A stretch of 64,000 bases of DNA from Nostoc edaphicum CCNP1411. GTDB lineage: Bacteria; Cyanobacteriota; Cyanobacteriia; Cyanobacteriales; Nostocaceae. Location: positions 6,595,001 to 6,659,000 of the forward strand of contig NZ_CP054698.1 in the NCBI RefSeq assembly GCF_014023275.1. Reading direction: 5' to 3'. Below the pieces are notes generated by a model, which was not told the origin of the DNA, did not search any database, and was given only the letters and a program-made list of their open reading frames with translations. The position numbers and the translations under genes were made by a program. Shown here piece after piece: positions 46,210 through 54,985 of this stretch. Position 1 is the stretch's first letter. Each line of letters starts with the position of its first letter.

Positions 46210-47079
46210 TGTTGCTTCCTTCATTGTTCAAGTGCAAGGCTTGTGGGCAGTCACCGACTCAGGATGCCTGCCAGGGCCAACTAAAAAATTGTTATTCTAG
46301 GTTTAGAGAGGATCTGCATCACTCTATCCAGCAAATACCACTGCCGATGCAAATCCCAGCTATTTTATTTCTCCTAAAATTATTTAACTATTAATAGTTC
46401 TATAGCTATTAAGTTATTAATATTTATTTATTGTTTGACAAGCCATTTGTTGACAAAAAGGCATGAGGTTAGGAGTATTAATTGAAACTTTAGTTCTGGT
46501 TTATTGCTCAATTCATAAAAAAATTATACCGAGACGCGCAGCGCCTTCGGCGGCAAGCTACGCTCAACAATTGTAAAATTCTGCCAAAAACTACCCTTGA
46601 TAACCTCCATTTTTGGCATTTTTGGGCATCTATTGCAGACTTAGGAACCCCGCGCGAATAAGTTACTTTTTTTAGTAGCTGAACCCCCTGGGAATCAAGG
46701 TTAATTTTTTTCAAAACAGGTAAGTTATTTTTACGCGACTCCTTACCTAATCAAACTCGTTGATGCTGATTAAACATCTCCAAAAATAAAATAGGAAAAA
46801 TTTAACTTAACCTTATCCTTTCGTTGATTTATTCTTAGTTGTGCAAAGACTTTTAATACAATATATTTTATTTAAACAGTATTAAATCTTCTATAAAAAT
46901 CCAATTTAATTTTTGAAAAACTTTACTGCTGGTAGCTTTGGGTGATGTAAATCAGAGCTTCAGTATACTTAATAATATTAATACCGAGCTATTAAGAGTT
47001 CTATGTGATATTGTCAAAACAGGTTTAAGGATTCAGCCTAACTGTTTGGTATCGTACTTACTAAATCAGGATAAACTCT
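46210..47079. other. 870-bp gene-free spacer
   Basis: Upstream region of heme oxygenase (left) and of the CBM20 protein (right), which are divergent. It includes one CGCAGCGCCTTCGGCGGCAA-type dispersed repeat at 46537-46560. Frames in it have no protein character. No tRNA or structured RNA was recognised. Confidence 0.4.
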
Positions 47080-49365
47080 ATGTATCGATTCCAGATCAGT
47101 GCATACACTCAAACGGGCGAATCCATTGGTTTGGTCGGTTCGAGTCCAGAGTTGGGATTGTGGGACATCACCAAATGTGTCCATTTGCGTACAAGTGGCG
47201 ATCGCTATCCTTTATGGTGGACAGATATAGAAATTGACATTCAGCCGCCTTTAGAATCAGGTGATGACCAGAGAGTTGAATACAAGTATGTGCGCCTCGA
47301 TGCAAACGGCAATGCCCGATGGGAGAGCTTACTAGATACAAACCGCTGGATTCCCATTGATCCTAACGATCATTCCAGCACAATTATTGTGGATGATGGC
47401 GCATTCGGTTATTTACAACCTTACCCCTTTGGATACATTAATCAGCCGGCTGTCACAATGCCTGTGGAAGAAGAGGCTGAAAGCCTCAAAATCGTGGTTA
47501 TTGGCAGTTCCGTCGCATTAGGTCATAAAGCCTGGTTTTTGAAAGGTTGGGTCTGGCTATTGGCACAGGCTTTACAGCAAAAATATGGGCATCAACTTGT
47601 GAATGTGTCGGAAGTGGGGGCGAATGTCAGCAGAACGATCGCTCGATTTGGGTCAGTTGTCACCCCAGAACGACCGGATATCGTGATTATTGCCCTATCT
47701 CTGGGTAACGAAGGGTTAGCTTACTGTCACCCTCACGAACGGCGGGCAGTACAGCGGCGGTTTGAAAGTGGCTTGCAGCAGTTGGTGAAAATGACGCGCG
47801 ACATCGGGGCTATTCCGATTTTGGGCGGAGTCTATCCCAATGGCGACTATTCCCTGGAGCATTACTGGCTGATGCAAGACACACACAAGCGAATGCTAAG
47901 TTGGGACGTAACCGTACTAGATTGGTTGGCAGTTGTAGATGATGGGCAAGGACGATGGAAAGCGGGGACATCCTTCGATCCGGCTCACCCAAACGCGATC
48001 GGTCACAGCCTGATGTATCAGCAGATAGATCAGCACCTATTCGATATCGACAAAGACGGATTGGCAAAAGAAAAACAACGCTTCCAGCAACCGAATGAAT
48101 TTGCCATCTACTTTGACACTGTAGGTTTTCATGTCTCTGTCTGTATCGAAGAGAAGCGTTTACGGATCATTAATCAATCACAATACAACTACACGATCGC
48201 TCCCTATTGGCAGGAATTGCAAACTGCACTGCAAAGTCAGGCAAGATTGATACCAGGTATTTACATTGCGAAATCTGTGAAGCCAGGGACACTCCCCTTC
48301 TTCGCTGTACAAGAGGATGGCGCGATCGCAACTACATTAGATATTCCCCCTAGTGCCGATCTAGAATATAGCGCCGCCTTCAATCTCTTTTCGCCAAACA
48401 ACTCACAAGTTTTGTTCTATGACGGGCATCTGGGGATTTTGCAAGCGGACGAACGCCACCTCTGGGTAATCAACGAATCAGAAAATGAGTACAACATCCA
48501 GCCCATGTGGACAGAGGTTTGCAACGCACTTAAAGCCATGCCATCGGGTGTCTATGAAGATCCACTTTATCCCGATGCCCCCTTCCGCACCCTGATGATT
48601 GGTAACGATGGGCTAGAAAGCCGAGTGAAAGTACAACCCAAGTCTGCGGTGTTTTTCCAATACAAATGTCAGTTATCGGATATCAAGCGTGTGGCGATTC
48701 TTCCCCTTGGCGATCGCTGTGCCGTCCGCATGATGTTGTACAAGATGGAGTACGATGGCCCCGCCTTTCCCTTTGATCTGACACGCACGACTAATATTGC
48801 AGATGTTGCGGATGCGATCGCAAACGGTTTTTATGATATGTGGAACCCTGCCTTCCTGCACTACAGCCCAGATGCAGGCAGAATTTACCATAGTAAGTGG
48901 TCGGGTTTGTCTTTTGCCCATGAAGTTGAGGAGACAGACGACCCAAGAAGCGATATGTCTCCCGTCCATGAACGGATGCGCGTTCGGTACACAGCACGTT
49001 CTGAAAGGTTTTGGTATGCACTGCGGCACTGCGACAAAGTACTTTTCGTCCGCACGGGAATTTGCGATCGCGGTGGCGTAATTGATCTGGTCAACAAGCT
49101 ACAAAAACAATGTCAGGGGAAGCCATTTCATCTCCTGCTTCTTTCTCCCCAAAGCGATGATGAGTTTTTAGACCTCCCCAATGTGCTGCACTACAATGTC
49201 GAGTTTAATCCCGATCGTATGTATGACGATTTGGGACACTGGATGTATTGCACAGAAGTGATGCGAGGAATTCTAGAATCCCTTGGTGTGTCCAGTAAAA
49301 ACCTCTTTTGGTGCCCACCCAAACCGGCGAAGGGGTGGGAAACTAGTACCGCAAGGCGGAATTAA
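47080..49365 (+). CDS. multidomain CBM20 - SGNH hydrolase - DUF1796-like protein
   Basis: 761 residues with an unusual order. (1) Residues 1-110: starch-binding CBM20-like domain (LVGSSPELGLWDITKCVHLR, then YKYVRLDANGNARWES). (2) About 137-345: SGNH/GDSL-type hydrolase with IVVIGSSVALGHKAWFLKGW, NVSEVGANVSRT, LSLGNEGL and DPAHPNAIGH (block V). (3) About 355-525: two repeats of about 100 residues (RLRIINQSQYNYTI and HLWVINESENEYNI). (4) About 535-750: DUF1796-like putative papain-like domain (AILPLGDRCAVRMMLYKMEY, then GPAFPFDLTRT). No signal peptide is seen. It may modify glycogen-bound or polysaccharide substrates. The last residues ETSTARRN come from a repeat element that supplies the stop. 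Confidence 0.8.
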   Translation: MYRFQISAYTQTGESIGLVGSSPELGLWDITKCVHLRTSGDRYPLWWTDIEIDIQPPLESGDDQRVEYKYVRLDANGNARWESLLDTNRWIPIDPNDHSSTIIVDDGAFGYLQPYPFGYINQPAVTMPVEEEAESLKIVVIGSSVALGHKAWFLKGWVWLLAQALQQKYGHQLVNVSEVGANVSRTIARFGSVVTPERPDIVIIALSLGNEGLAYCHPHERRAVQRRFESGLQQLVKMTRDIGAIPILGGVYPNGDYSLEHYWLMQDTHKRMLSWDVTVLDWLAVVDDGQGRWKAGTSFDPAHPNAIGHSLMYQQIDQHLFDIDKDGLAKEKQRFQQPNEFAIYFDTVGFHVSVCIEEKRLRIINQSQYNYTIAPYWQELQTALQSQARLIPGIYIAKSVKPGTLPFFAVQEDGAIATTLDIPPSADLEYSAAFNLFSPNNSQVLFYDGHLGILQADERHLWVINESENEYNIQPMWTEVCNALKAMPSGVYEDPLYPDAPFRTLMIGNDGLESRVKVQPKSAVFFQYKCQLSDIKRVAILPLGDRCAVRMMLYKMEYDGPAFPFDLTRTTNIADVADAIANGFYDMWNPAFLHYSPDAGRIYHSKWSGLSFAHEVEETDDPRSDMSPVHERMRVRYTARSERFWYALRHCDKVLFVRTGICDRGGVIDLVNKLQKQCQGKPFHLLLLSPQSDDEFLDLPNVLHYNVEFNPDRMYDDLGHWMYCTEVMRGILESLGVSSKNLFWCPPKPAKGWETSTARRN

Positions 49366-49399
49366 AAATTAAAAATTAAAAATTAAAAATGAAGACAGC
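49346..49399. repeat. dispersed repeat supplying a stop codon
   Basis: Same unit as at 30619-30665 (GTACCGCAAGGCGGAATT, AATTAAA heptamers, AATGAAGACAGC) with one more heptamer. The TAA of the preceding gene is inside it. Confidence 0.85.
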
Positions 49400-49488
49400 C
49401 GTGCTGTACTAGGTAGAGGCGATCGCTCTTTGATTGTCCAACTCCTTGGAATTACTGTGAGTTAGCGCTTGCAACCCAAGTTTTATCG

Positions 49489-49655
49489 AACAGAATTCAG
49501 GAGTCAGGAGTCAGAATTCAGTTGGGTATTCTGTACGACTGGCGGATAGCGCCGACGGCAAGCAAGTCAGACACTCAAGGATTCGCTTTGCGCGTCGCTA
49601 TCGAGCGTCTTGATTCAGAATTCTGAATTCTGAATTCTGCATTCTTCTTCAACTA
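49489..49655. repeat. about 165-bp mosaic dispersed repeat, copy B
   Basis: Second copy of the element at 17126-17295: GAATTCAGGAGTCAGGAG ends, inner GCGGATAGCGCC, CGGCAAGC, GAGCGTCTTGATTC, then GAATTC heptamers and CATTCTTCTTCAA. The middle part differs between copies. Confidence 0.75.
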
Positions 49656-49661
49656 CCAACT

Positions 49662-50237
49662 TTAGAACGGAATATCATCTGGATCTGGTTCTTCCTCCTT
49701 CACTGCGGGATAAGTGGTTCGCTCATAATTTGTGGGTTGGGGTACGGGTTCGTAACTTGTCGGTTGGGGAGTAACGCCAACAGGATTTGTCGCTGGGGTA
49801 GGTGCTGGACGTGGTGACTCGTAACTAGGAACCTCTTTCTGTGGAGGACGAGATGCTGAAGATGTTTGTCGTGGAGCCGTTTCAGTGAATGATGGAGTTG
49901 CGGTTGCTGAGGGTAATGGATCAGTATTAAAACTACCTCCAACAGGTTGAATTTGTTGCACTGTTAATTCAGCACGTTTTTCTTTAAAACCTTCTTGACG
50001 CTCAACAGTAGTCATACCTAAACGTCCTACCAGGATGACGCGATCGCCTTGGTGGTAGTTTTGCTGAATTTCTGTCGCTAAATTCCCCCAGCCGACAACT
50101 TTCAGAGTGGCTGGCGGATCTTCTGGTTTCTGGGAATTGGGAAACTGAACCAGCATTTCCGTGACTCCCAAATTATCCGCTGTATAGCGGAGTTGCGGCT
50201 CGTTAATAATTTCCGCCATTAAAACGCAACTGTTCAT
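49662..50237 (-). CDS. ssb: single-stranded DNA-binding protein
   Basis: SSB of about 191 residues: an N-terminal OB-fold (MNSCVLMAEIINEPQLRYT, then VVGWGNLATEIQQNYHQGDR and VGRLGMTTVE), a long Pro/Thr/Gln-rich linker from residue 105, and the acidic tip EPDPDDIPF, which recruits partner proteins. The start at MNSC follows the family; an upstream ATG would add seven residues. It protects single-stranded DNA during replication and repair and is a partner of the polymerase encoded by dnaE earlier in the window. Cyanobacteria often have more than one SSB-like protein, so this may not be the only copy. Confidence 0.93.
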   Translation of the reverse strand: MNSCVLMAEIINEPQLRYTADNLGVTEMLVQFPNSQKPEDPPATLKVVGWGNLATEIQQNYHQGDRVILVGRLGMTTVERQEGFKEKRAELTVQQIQPVGGSFNTDPLPSATATPSFTETAPRQTSSASRPPQKEVPSYESPRPAPTPATNPVGVTPQPTSYEPVPQPTNYERTTYPAVKEEEPDPDDIPF

Positions 50238-50631
50238 TAAAATTACTCCTGACTGCAAAAAGTACTGATTGAAAAAGAGGGGGTTTTTCTATGTAGTGCC
50301 AACTAATATCTAAATAGGTTTAATTTTTTGCATTTTTTAATAATATTTGAACAAATTTTCTAACAGAATTCAGGATTCATAATTCAGGAGTCAGGATAAC
50401 ACTTGATGGATGAATATACCAATCATACTGGACTCCTTATCAATTCTGACTTCTGACTCCTGGGTGCTGAATTCTTGTTAGTTATTTCTAGCATAAAAGC
50501 CAAGCGATCGCTTTGAACAGCATTGAGTATACCGTTCGCCACCTTCGCTTGACTAAATTGAGCATTCAATTCTGCATGAGTAGTATAATTGTACCACCTA
50601 TTTAAGAAATAGAAAAAATTATTGGCAAAAA
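50238..50631. other. 394-bp spacer with facing heptamer repeats
   Basis: GAATTCAGGATTCATAATTC (about 50366) faces TTCTGACTTCTGACTCCTGG (about 50446), so the middle can fold. It must hold the ssb promoter at its left. No gene is seen. Confidence 0.5.
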
Positions 50632-51888
50632 TTAAGTCTTGACATGGGAGGGGAAAACACCGAAGGCAATCAACCTGGCTGGAAGGTCGCGCAAGATAGG
50701 TAAGCGCAAAAACGCAGGTGGTACAAAGCTGCGATTTGAGGTGATAACCGGGGCAAATACCCGCTTTTGGATAAAAGTTTGAAACGCCTGAATGATACGT
50801 GTGGGCAACTCGCGTTGACGCTGTACTTTTGCTAGGTCGCTGGGTTCTACATGTCGGTTCTTGAGGGGTTCGCTGAGTACATTCGCTGCAACGACGGCAT
50901 CTTGAATCGCGTAATTAATGCCAACTCCACCAACGGGGGACATTATATGAGCTGCATCACCAATGAGTAAGAGTCCCGGAAGATACCAACGTTTGACGCG
51001 GCTGGACTCGACTGAGAGAAAAGCTATTTGTGACCAATCATGTAAATTTTGGATGCGTTGCTGGAATTCTGGCACTACTTCGACAACAGATTTTTTTAAT
51101 TCCTCCAAACCCTCAGCCCGTAGTTGTTGATAGCCTCCCTTGGGGATGGCATAGGCAACTTGCCACTCATCACCACGGTCAAGCATAGCGATAATTTTAC
51201 CTTCACCAAAGCGCCCCATTCCTCCTTCAGGGTCTTCTGGCTGACGTGGTAGGCGGAACCAGAGGACATCTATTGGTGGCGAGGTTTCGATGGATTCAAA
51301 CTCACCCAGGTGGCGTAAACGTGAGTGGCGACCATCTGCACCCACTGTGAGTATTGCCCGAACTTCATGCCAACCACCGCCTCCCCGATAGCGGACACCT
51401 TGAATCGTGTCATTTTCGGTAATTAATTCCTGTACATTCGCACCCATCACCAGATGAAAACTAGGATATTTTTGTGCTTCTTGGGTAATGAACTCCAGAA
51501 ATTTTACCTGGGGAAGCATCGTAATGTATGGGTAGTGGGTTTTCAGATGACTAAAATCTGCCAAAGTGACAGTATCTTGAGGAGTTTTAACCCTAATTTG
51601 GCGCATTTTGGCATGAGGGAGTTCTAGCAAGCGATCGCTAAGTCCCAATTCCTCCATAATTTCCATCACCGATGGATGAATCGTATCGCCGCGAAAATCG
51701 CGATCGAAGTCTTTGTGTGCTTCCAGCAGCATCACAGAAATACCTTGACGCGCTAACAACAGTGCCAATACTGCTCCTGCTGGGCCTCCACCCACAATGC
51801 AACAATCTGTGGTTTGTACGTCTACAATGTCATGGATAAGGTTAATACTTGGATCTTGAGAAAGATTTTTAGGTATATCGGTATTCAT
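50632..51888 (-). CDS. FAD-dependent monooxygenase (UbiH/PHBH-like)
   Basis: Flavin-dependent aromatic or isoprenoid oxidoreductase, 418 residues. FAD-binding: CCIVGGGPAGAVLALLLARQ (Rossmann GxGxxG), DG-type motif TVGADGRHSRLR, and LLIGDAAHIMSPVGGVGINY, which binds the ribityl part. There is no transmembrane anchor. The ATG at 51888 sits seven bases after AGGAGG, a perfect ribosome binding site that decides the start. The substrate is unknown; relatives hydroxylate aromatics or reduce isoprenoid double bonds. It is a single gene, divergent from the following ABC ATPase. Confidence 0.9.
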   Translation of the reverse strand: MNTDIPKNLSQDPSINLIHDIVDVQTTDCCIVGGGPAGAVLALLLARQGISVMLLEAHKDFDRDFRGDTIHPSVMEIMEELGLSDRLLELPHAKMRQIRVKTPQDTVTLADFSHLKTHYPYITMLPQVKFLEFITQEAQKYPSFHLVMGANVQELITENDTIQGVRYRGGGGWHEVRAILTVGADGRHSRLRHLGEFESIETSPPIDVLWFRLPRQPEDPEGGMGRFGEGKIIAMLDRGDEWQVAYAIPKGGYQQLRAEGLEELKKSVVEVVPEFQQRIQNLHDWSQIAFLSVESSRVKRWYLPGLLLIGDAAHIMSPVGGVGINYAIQDAVVAANVLSEPLKNRHVEPSDLAKVQRQRELPTRIIQAFQTFIQKRVFAPVITSNRSFVPPAFLRLPILRDLPARLIAFGVFPSHVKT

Positions 51889-52038
51889 CACAACACCTCC
51901 TGACAGCCCTAAAATTTAGGGTAATTTGCTTTTAATGGTGCAAGCTGTTTTTTTTAACTTTTCGTATTTACATAGAACGTGTATTATGATGGGCGCTAAA
52001 CTGTCATTGGTCATTTGTCATTAGTCATTTGTCCTTTG

Positions 52039-52082
52039 TCCAATGCCCCATGCCCAATGCCCCATGCCCAATGCCCAATCCC
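52039..52082. repeat. CCCAATG heptamers
   Basis: About six ATGCCCC/ATGCCCA units run directly up to the ABC ATPase start. The frame is open through them, giving a false N-terminal extension. Confidence 0.85.
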
Positions 52083-52092
52083 CAAATTAGTT

Positions 52093-53406
52093 GTGTCTCA
52101 AGTTGTTTTAGAAAACGTTTATAAAAGTTTTTCCCCGCGTAAAGGGGAAAGTGTTGGCTCACAAACGCAATCTCCCCTCACACCTGGGGAGAATGATGCA
52201 GCGCAGGAACGTGCGGGAAGTGTCAACGTCTTGCGGCGAATTAACCTGACGATCGCAGATGGCGAATTTATGGTGCTGGTGGGCCCTTCTGGTTGTGGGA
52301 AAAGCACTCTGCTGCGGTTAATCGCCGGGTTAGAAGTGATGACTGGCGGTAATATTTGGATAGGCGATCGCTTGATCAATGATCTACCACCGAAGGAACG
52401 CGACATCGCAATGGTGTTTCAAAATTACGCCCTCTACCCTCACATGACGGTGTATGACAACATCGCCTTTGGGCTACGCCGTAGGGAATTAGGGAATAGG
52501 GAAAATCAGCATTCTCCACTCCCCACTCCCCACTCCCCACTCCCCACCTGGGCGGAAAATCTTTTTGTGGGAGCGACCAGAAAGTTACCTAAAGGATTGC
52601 GCTACACTTCTGACAAAGAACGAGCGGTGAATGAGCAGGTGCGTAGTGTTGCTCAACTGTTGCAAATTGAAACATTGCTGAATCGCTTACCCAAACAGCT
52701 ATCTGGGGGACAAAGACAACGGGTTGCATTGGGACGAGCGATCGCACGTGACCCCCAAGTATTCTTAATGGATGAACCGCTTTCTAACTTAGATGCCAAA
52801 CTCCGGGCGGAAACCCGCGCCCAAATTGTCAAATTGCAGCGCCAACTGGGGACAACGACGATTTACGTCACCCACGATCAAACAGAAGCGATGACAATGG
52901 GCGATCGCATTGCGATTATGTCTGAGGGTAAAATTCAGCAAGTTGCTTCTCCCCTAGAACTCTACAACCGTCCTGCCAATCTTTTTGTAGCAGAGTTCAT
53001 TGGTTCACCACCGATGAATTTTATTCCTGTGGAATTTCATGCCCCGCAGTTGATTACTCATTCCCAGTTACGTTTCACCCTCCCAGAAGTCTGGGGAAAT
53101 GCCTTACAAAAATATGATCGGAAAACTCTAATTTTAGGCATTCGTCCAGAACATTTGAACTTGAGTATGCCTGCTACCAAAAATTTACCAGTGCAAGTAG
53201 ATTTGGTAGAGAATCTCGGCAACGATTCCTTTCTCACTGTTAAGATTGCCGAACCTGGTACTCAACCTGCTGCTACAGCTAATTCCCTACAAGTACGAAT
53301 ACCACCAGACCGATTTGTACAACCTGGTGAGCAACTTTGGTTATCGCTAACTCCAGAGAAAATTCACTTTTTCGACCCGGAAACTGAGTTAGCGATATTT
53401 GCCTAG
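52093..53406 (+). CDS. ABC transporter ATP-binding protein, MalK/UgpC type
   Basis: ATPase of a carbohydrate-type importer, about 437 residues from the GTG at 52093 (SQVVLENVYKSF). Walker [20 protein letters not shown]-loop VFQNYALYPHMTVYDNIAFG, signature LSGGQRQRVALGRAIARDP, Walker B VFLMDEPLSNLDAK, and a C-terminal TOBE regulatory region (ILGIRPEHLNL). No permease or binding protein lies nearby, as is common for shared MsiK-type ATPases. Odd: after IAFGLRR an in-frame stretch of about 40 residues, including HSPLPTPHSPLPT, is translated from CACTCCC heptamer DNA (52516-52547). Another Gln/Thr-rich segment lies near residues 18-40. Confidence 0.9.
   Translation: MSQVVLENVYKSFSPRKGESVGSQTQSPLTPGENDAAQERAGSVNVLRRINLTIADGEFMVLVGPSGCGKSTLLRLIAGLEVMTGGNIWIGDRLINDLPPKERDIAMVFQNYALYPHMTVYDNIAFGLRRRELGNRENQHSPLPTPHSPLPTWAENLFVGATRKLPKGLRYTSDKERAVNEQVRSVAQLLQIETLLNRLPKQLSGGQRQRVALGRAIARDPQVFLMDEPLSNLDAKLRAETRAQIVKLQRQLGTTTIYVTHDQTEAMTMGDRIAIMSEGKIQQVASPLELYNRPANLFVAEFIGSPPMNFIPVEFHAPQLITHSQLRFTLPEVWGNALQKYDRKTLILGIRPEHLNLSMPATKNLPVQVDLVENLGNDSFLTVKIAEPGTQPAATANSLQVRIPPDRFVQPGEQLWLSLTPEKIHFFDPETELAIFA
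52516..52547. repeat. CACTCCC heptamers inside the ABC ATPase gene
   Basis: About four CCCCACT units in frame within the helical region of the ATPase domain, read as SPLPTPHSPLPT. Heptamers times three give 21 bp (seven codons), so the frame survives. Confidence 0.9.
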
Positions 53407-53757
53407 AATTAATCAACAGAGAAACACAAACTTACTGGATTTTGGATTTTGGATAGGTATCATTTATAGCGGTTCTCAGTTGCATAGAATACAGACCTAA
53501 CCCCCAGCCCCTTCCCTGCGAGGGAAGGGGAGTAAAATTCAAAGCCTCTCTCCTAAAAGGAGAGAGGTTTGGAGAGAGGTCAAAATATATTGCATCCAAA
53601 CGAGAAGCGCTATATTTGTGAAGCTGTGCTAAACCCTTTGGCTCTTCGGTTAAGGCAAGAGACGCGATGAATCGCCGTCTCTACAATAATCAGTCCTTTG
53701 TAGAGACGGCGATTTATCGCGTCTTTGTGATGATTTATCGCGTCTTTATTGTGTCAA
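53407..53757. repeat. 351-bp spacer of dispersed repeats
   Basis: Holds two facing GC-rich hairpins (CCCCTTCCCTGCGAGGGAAGGGG at 53509-53531; CCTCTCTCCTAAAAGGAGAGAGG at 53546-53568). Then come two copies of a GAGACG / GATTTATCGCGTCTTT unit (53655-53750). No gene is seen. Confidence 0.8.
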
Positions 53758-54771
53758 CTATTCCCCATAATGTGTGCCTGCGACTTTCCCTCGAAACACA
53801 ATGTAATTGTAGATGTTGTAGAACAACATAATAGGAATAAGAAATCCAATGAAGATAATCATGAAGACTAATGCACTAGGTGCTGCTGCTGCCTGATAAA
53901 TGGTAATACCTGGTGGGATGATATAGGGAAAAACAACTAATCCTAACCCCACAAAGGTAAGTAGGAAAAGCAGCACTGTCCAAACGAGGGGAGTAGTTTC
54001 TGCTTTGCGGTTCAGGCTTTGAATCAATAACCAAATCAGCAGCACACCTAACACTGGAATGACTGCAAATAGATACACTTCTGGCTGGTGAAATAACTTT
54101 GCTCTGGCATTTTCATATACAACAGGGGTGGCAATCGTGATAAAAATTGCACCTAAGAGCGTTGTCCAAGCAGCGAGTTTGGCTGTGCGGTAATGGGATG
54201 TTTGCAGTTCTCCCTCAGTTTTTAAGATGAGATAGGTGGAGCCAATCAATACATAACCCTGGATTAATGTCAAGGCAACCAGGAGCGATCGCCAATCGAA
54301 CCAATCCCACATAGTGCCGATAAAGTGACCCGCTTCATCCACCTTAATGCCTTCTAAAATGCTGCCCAAGGCAAATCCTTGAAATAGCGCCGCCATGAAA
54401 CTACCAACTCCAAACGCCACATTCCAAAATACTTTGTTTGTAGAATGCTCTCGAAACTCAAAGGCCACAGCCCGAAAAATCAAGCCAAAGATCATCCCAA
54501 AAATGGGAATGTAGAGCGCATTTAAAATGGTGCCATAAGCCAGAGGAAATGCCCCAAATAACGCACCCCCCATCAACACCAACCAGGTTTCATTTGCATC
54601 CCAAACATTACCCAAACTCGTCATTAAAATGTCGCGTCGGTCGTCATTGGAACTGGTTAGCGATAGGATGCCCACGCCTAGATCAAACCCATCTAACATG
54701 ACGTAGAGAAATAAAAACAGAGCCAAAATGACAAACCAAACCTGCGCTAAAAAGTGTTCCAGATTCTCCAT
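53758..54771 (-). CDS. cydB: cytochrome bd-type quinol oxidase subunit II
   Basis: Subunit II of the cytochrome bd (cyanide-insensitive) oxidase, 337 residues, eight to nine membrane helices. Family signatures are YVMLDGFDLGVGIL at the N-terminus, WDANETWLVLMGGALFGAFP, and RAVAFEFREH. It is the partner of CydA upstream on the same strand; a 214-bp gap filled with GAGTATT heptamers separates them. The enzyme oxidises plastoquinol and reduces O2 with high affinity. Confidence 0.96.
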   Translation of the reverse strand: MENLEHFLAQVWFVILALFLFLYVMLDGFDLGVGILSLTSSNDDRRDILMTSLGNVWDANETWLVLMGGALFGAFPLAYGTILNALYIPIFGMIFGLIFRAVAFEFREHSTNKVFWNVAFGVGSFMAALFQGFALGSILEGIKVDEAGHFIGTMWDWFDWRSLLVALTLIQGYVLIGSTYLILKTEGELQTSHYRTAKLAAWTTLLGAIFITIATPVVYENARAKLFHQPEVYLFAVIPVLGVLLIWLLIQSLNRKAETTPLVWTVLLFLLTFVGLGLVVFPYIIPPGITIYQAAAAPSALVFMIIFIGFLIPIMLFYNIYNYIVFRGKVAGTHYGE

Positions 54772-54785
54772 ACAGTTACCTTAGT

Positions 54786-54880
54786 CAGTGCTGAGTGCTG
54801 AGTATTGAGTATTGAGTATTGAGTATTGAGTATTGAGTGTTGAGTATTGAGTGTTGAGTATTGAGTGTTGAGTATTGAGT
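54786..54880. repeat. GAGTATT heptamer array between cydA and cydB
   Basis: About thirteen GAGTATT/GAGTGTT/GAGTGCT units in a row, the longest heptamer array in the window. It is in the operon spacer, 10 bp upstream of the cydB start. Confidence 0.92.
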
Positions 54881-54985
54881 TCTGCGTGTTCGCGTAGCGT
54901 CCCGTAGGGAAGAAAAAGTACTGGCTAAAGCCCCCCTACTGCTAACGGAACTCAGCACTCGGAACTCGGAACTCATCACTACTCC

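Noticed and set aside
46508..46714. Minus-strand 68-codon gene
   Set aside because: It is composed largely of a dispersed GC-rich repeat and AT-rich spacer; no protein character.
48673..49097. Overlapping antisense frames inside the CBM20/DUF1796 gene
   Set aside because: Several frames are open by chance on the opposite strand; the plus-strand protein has clear domains.
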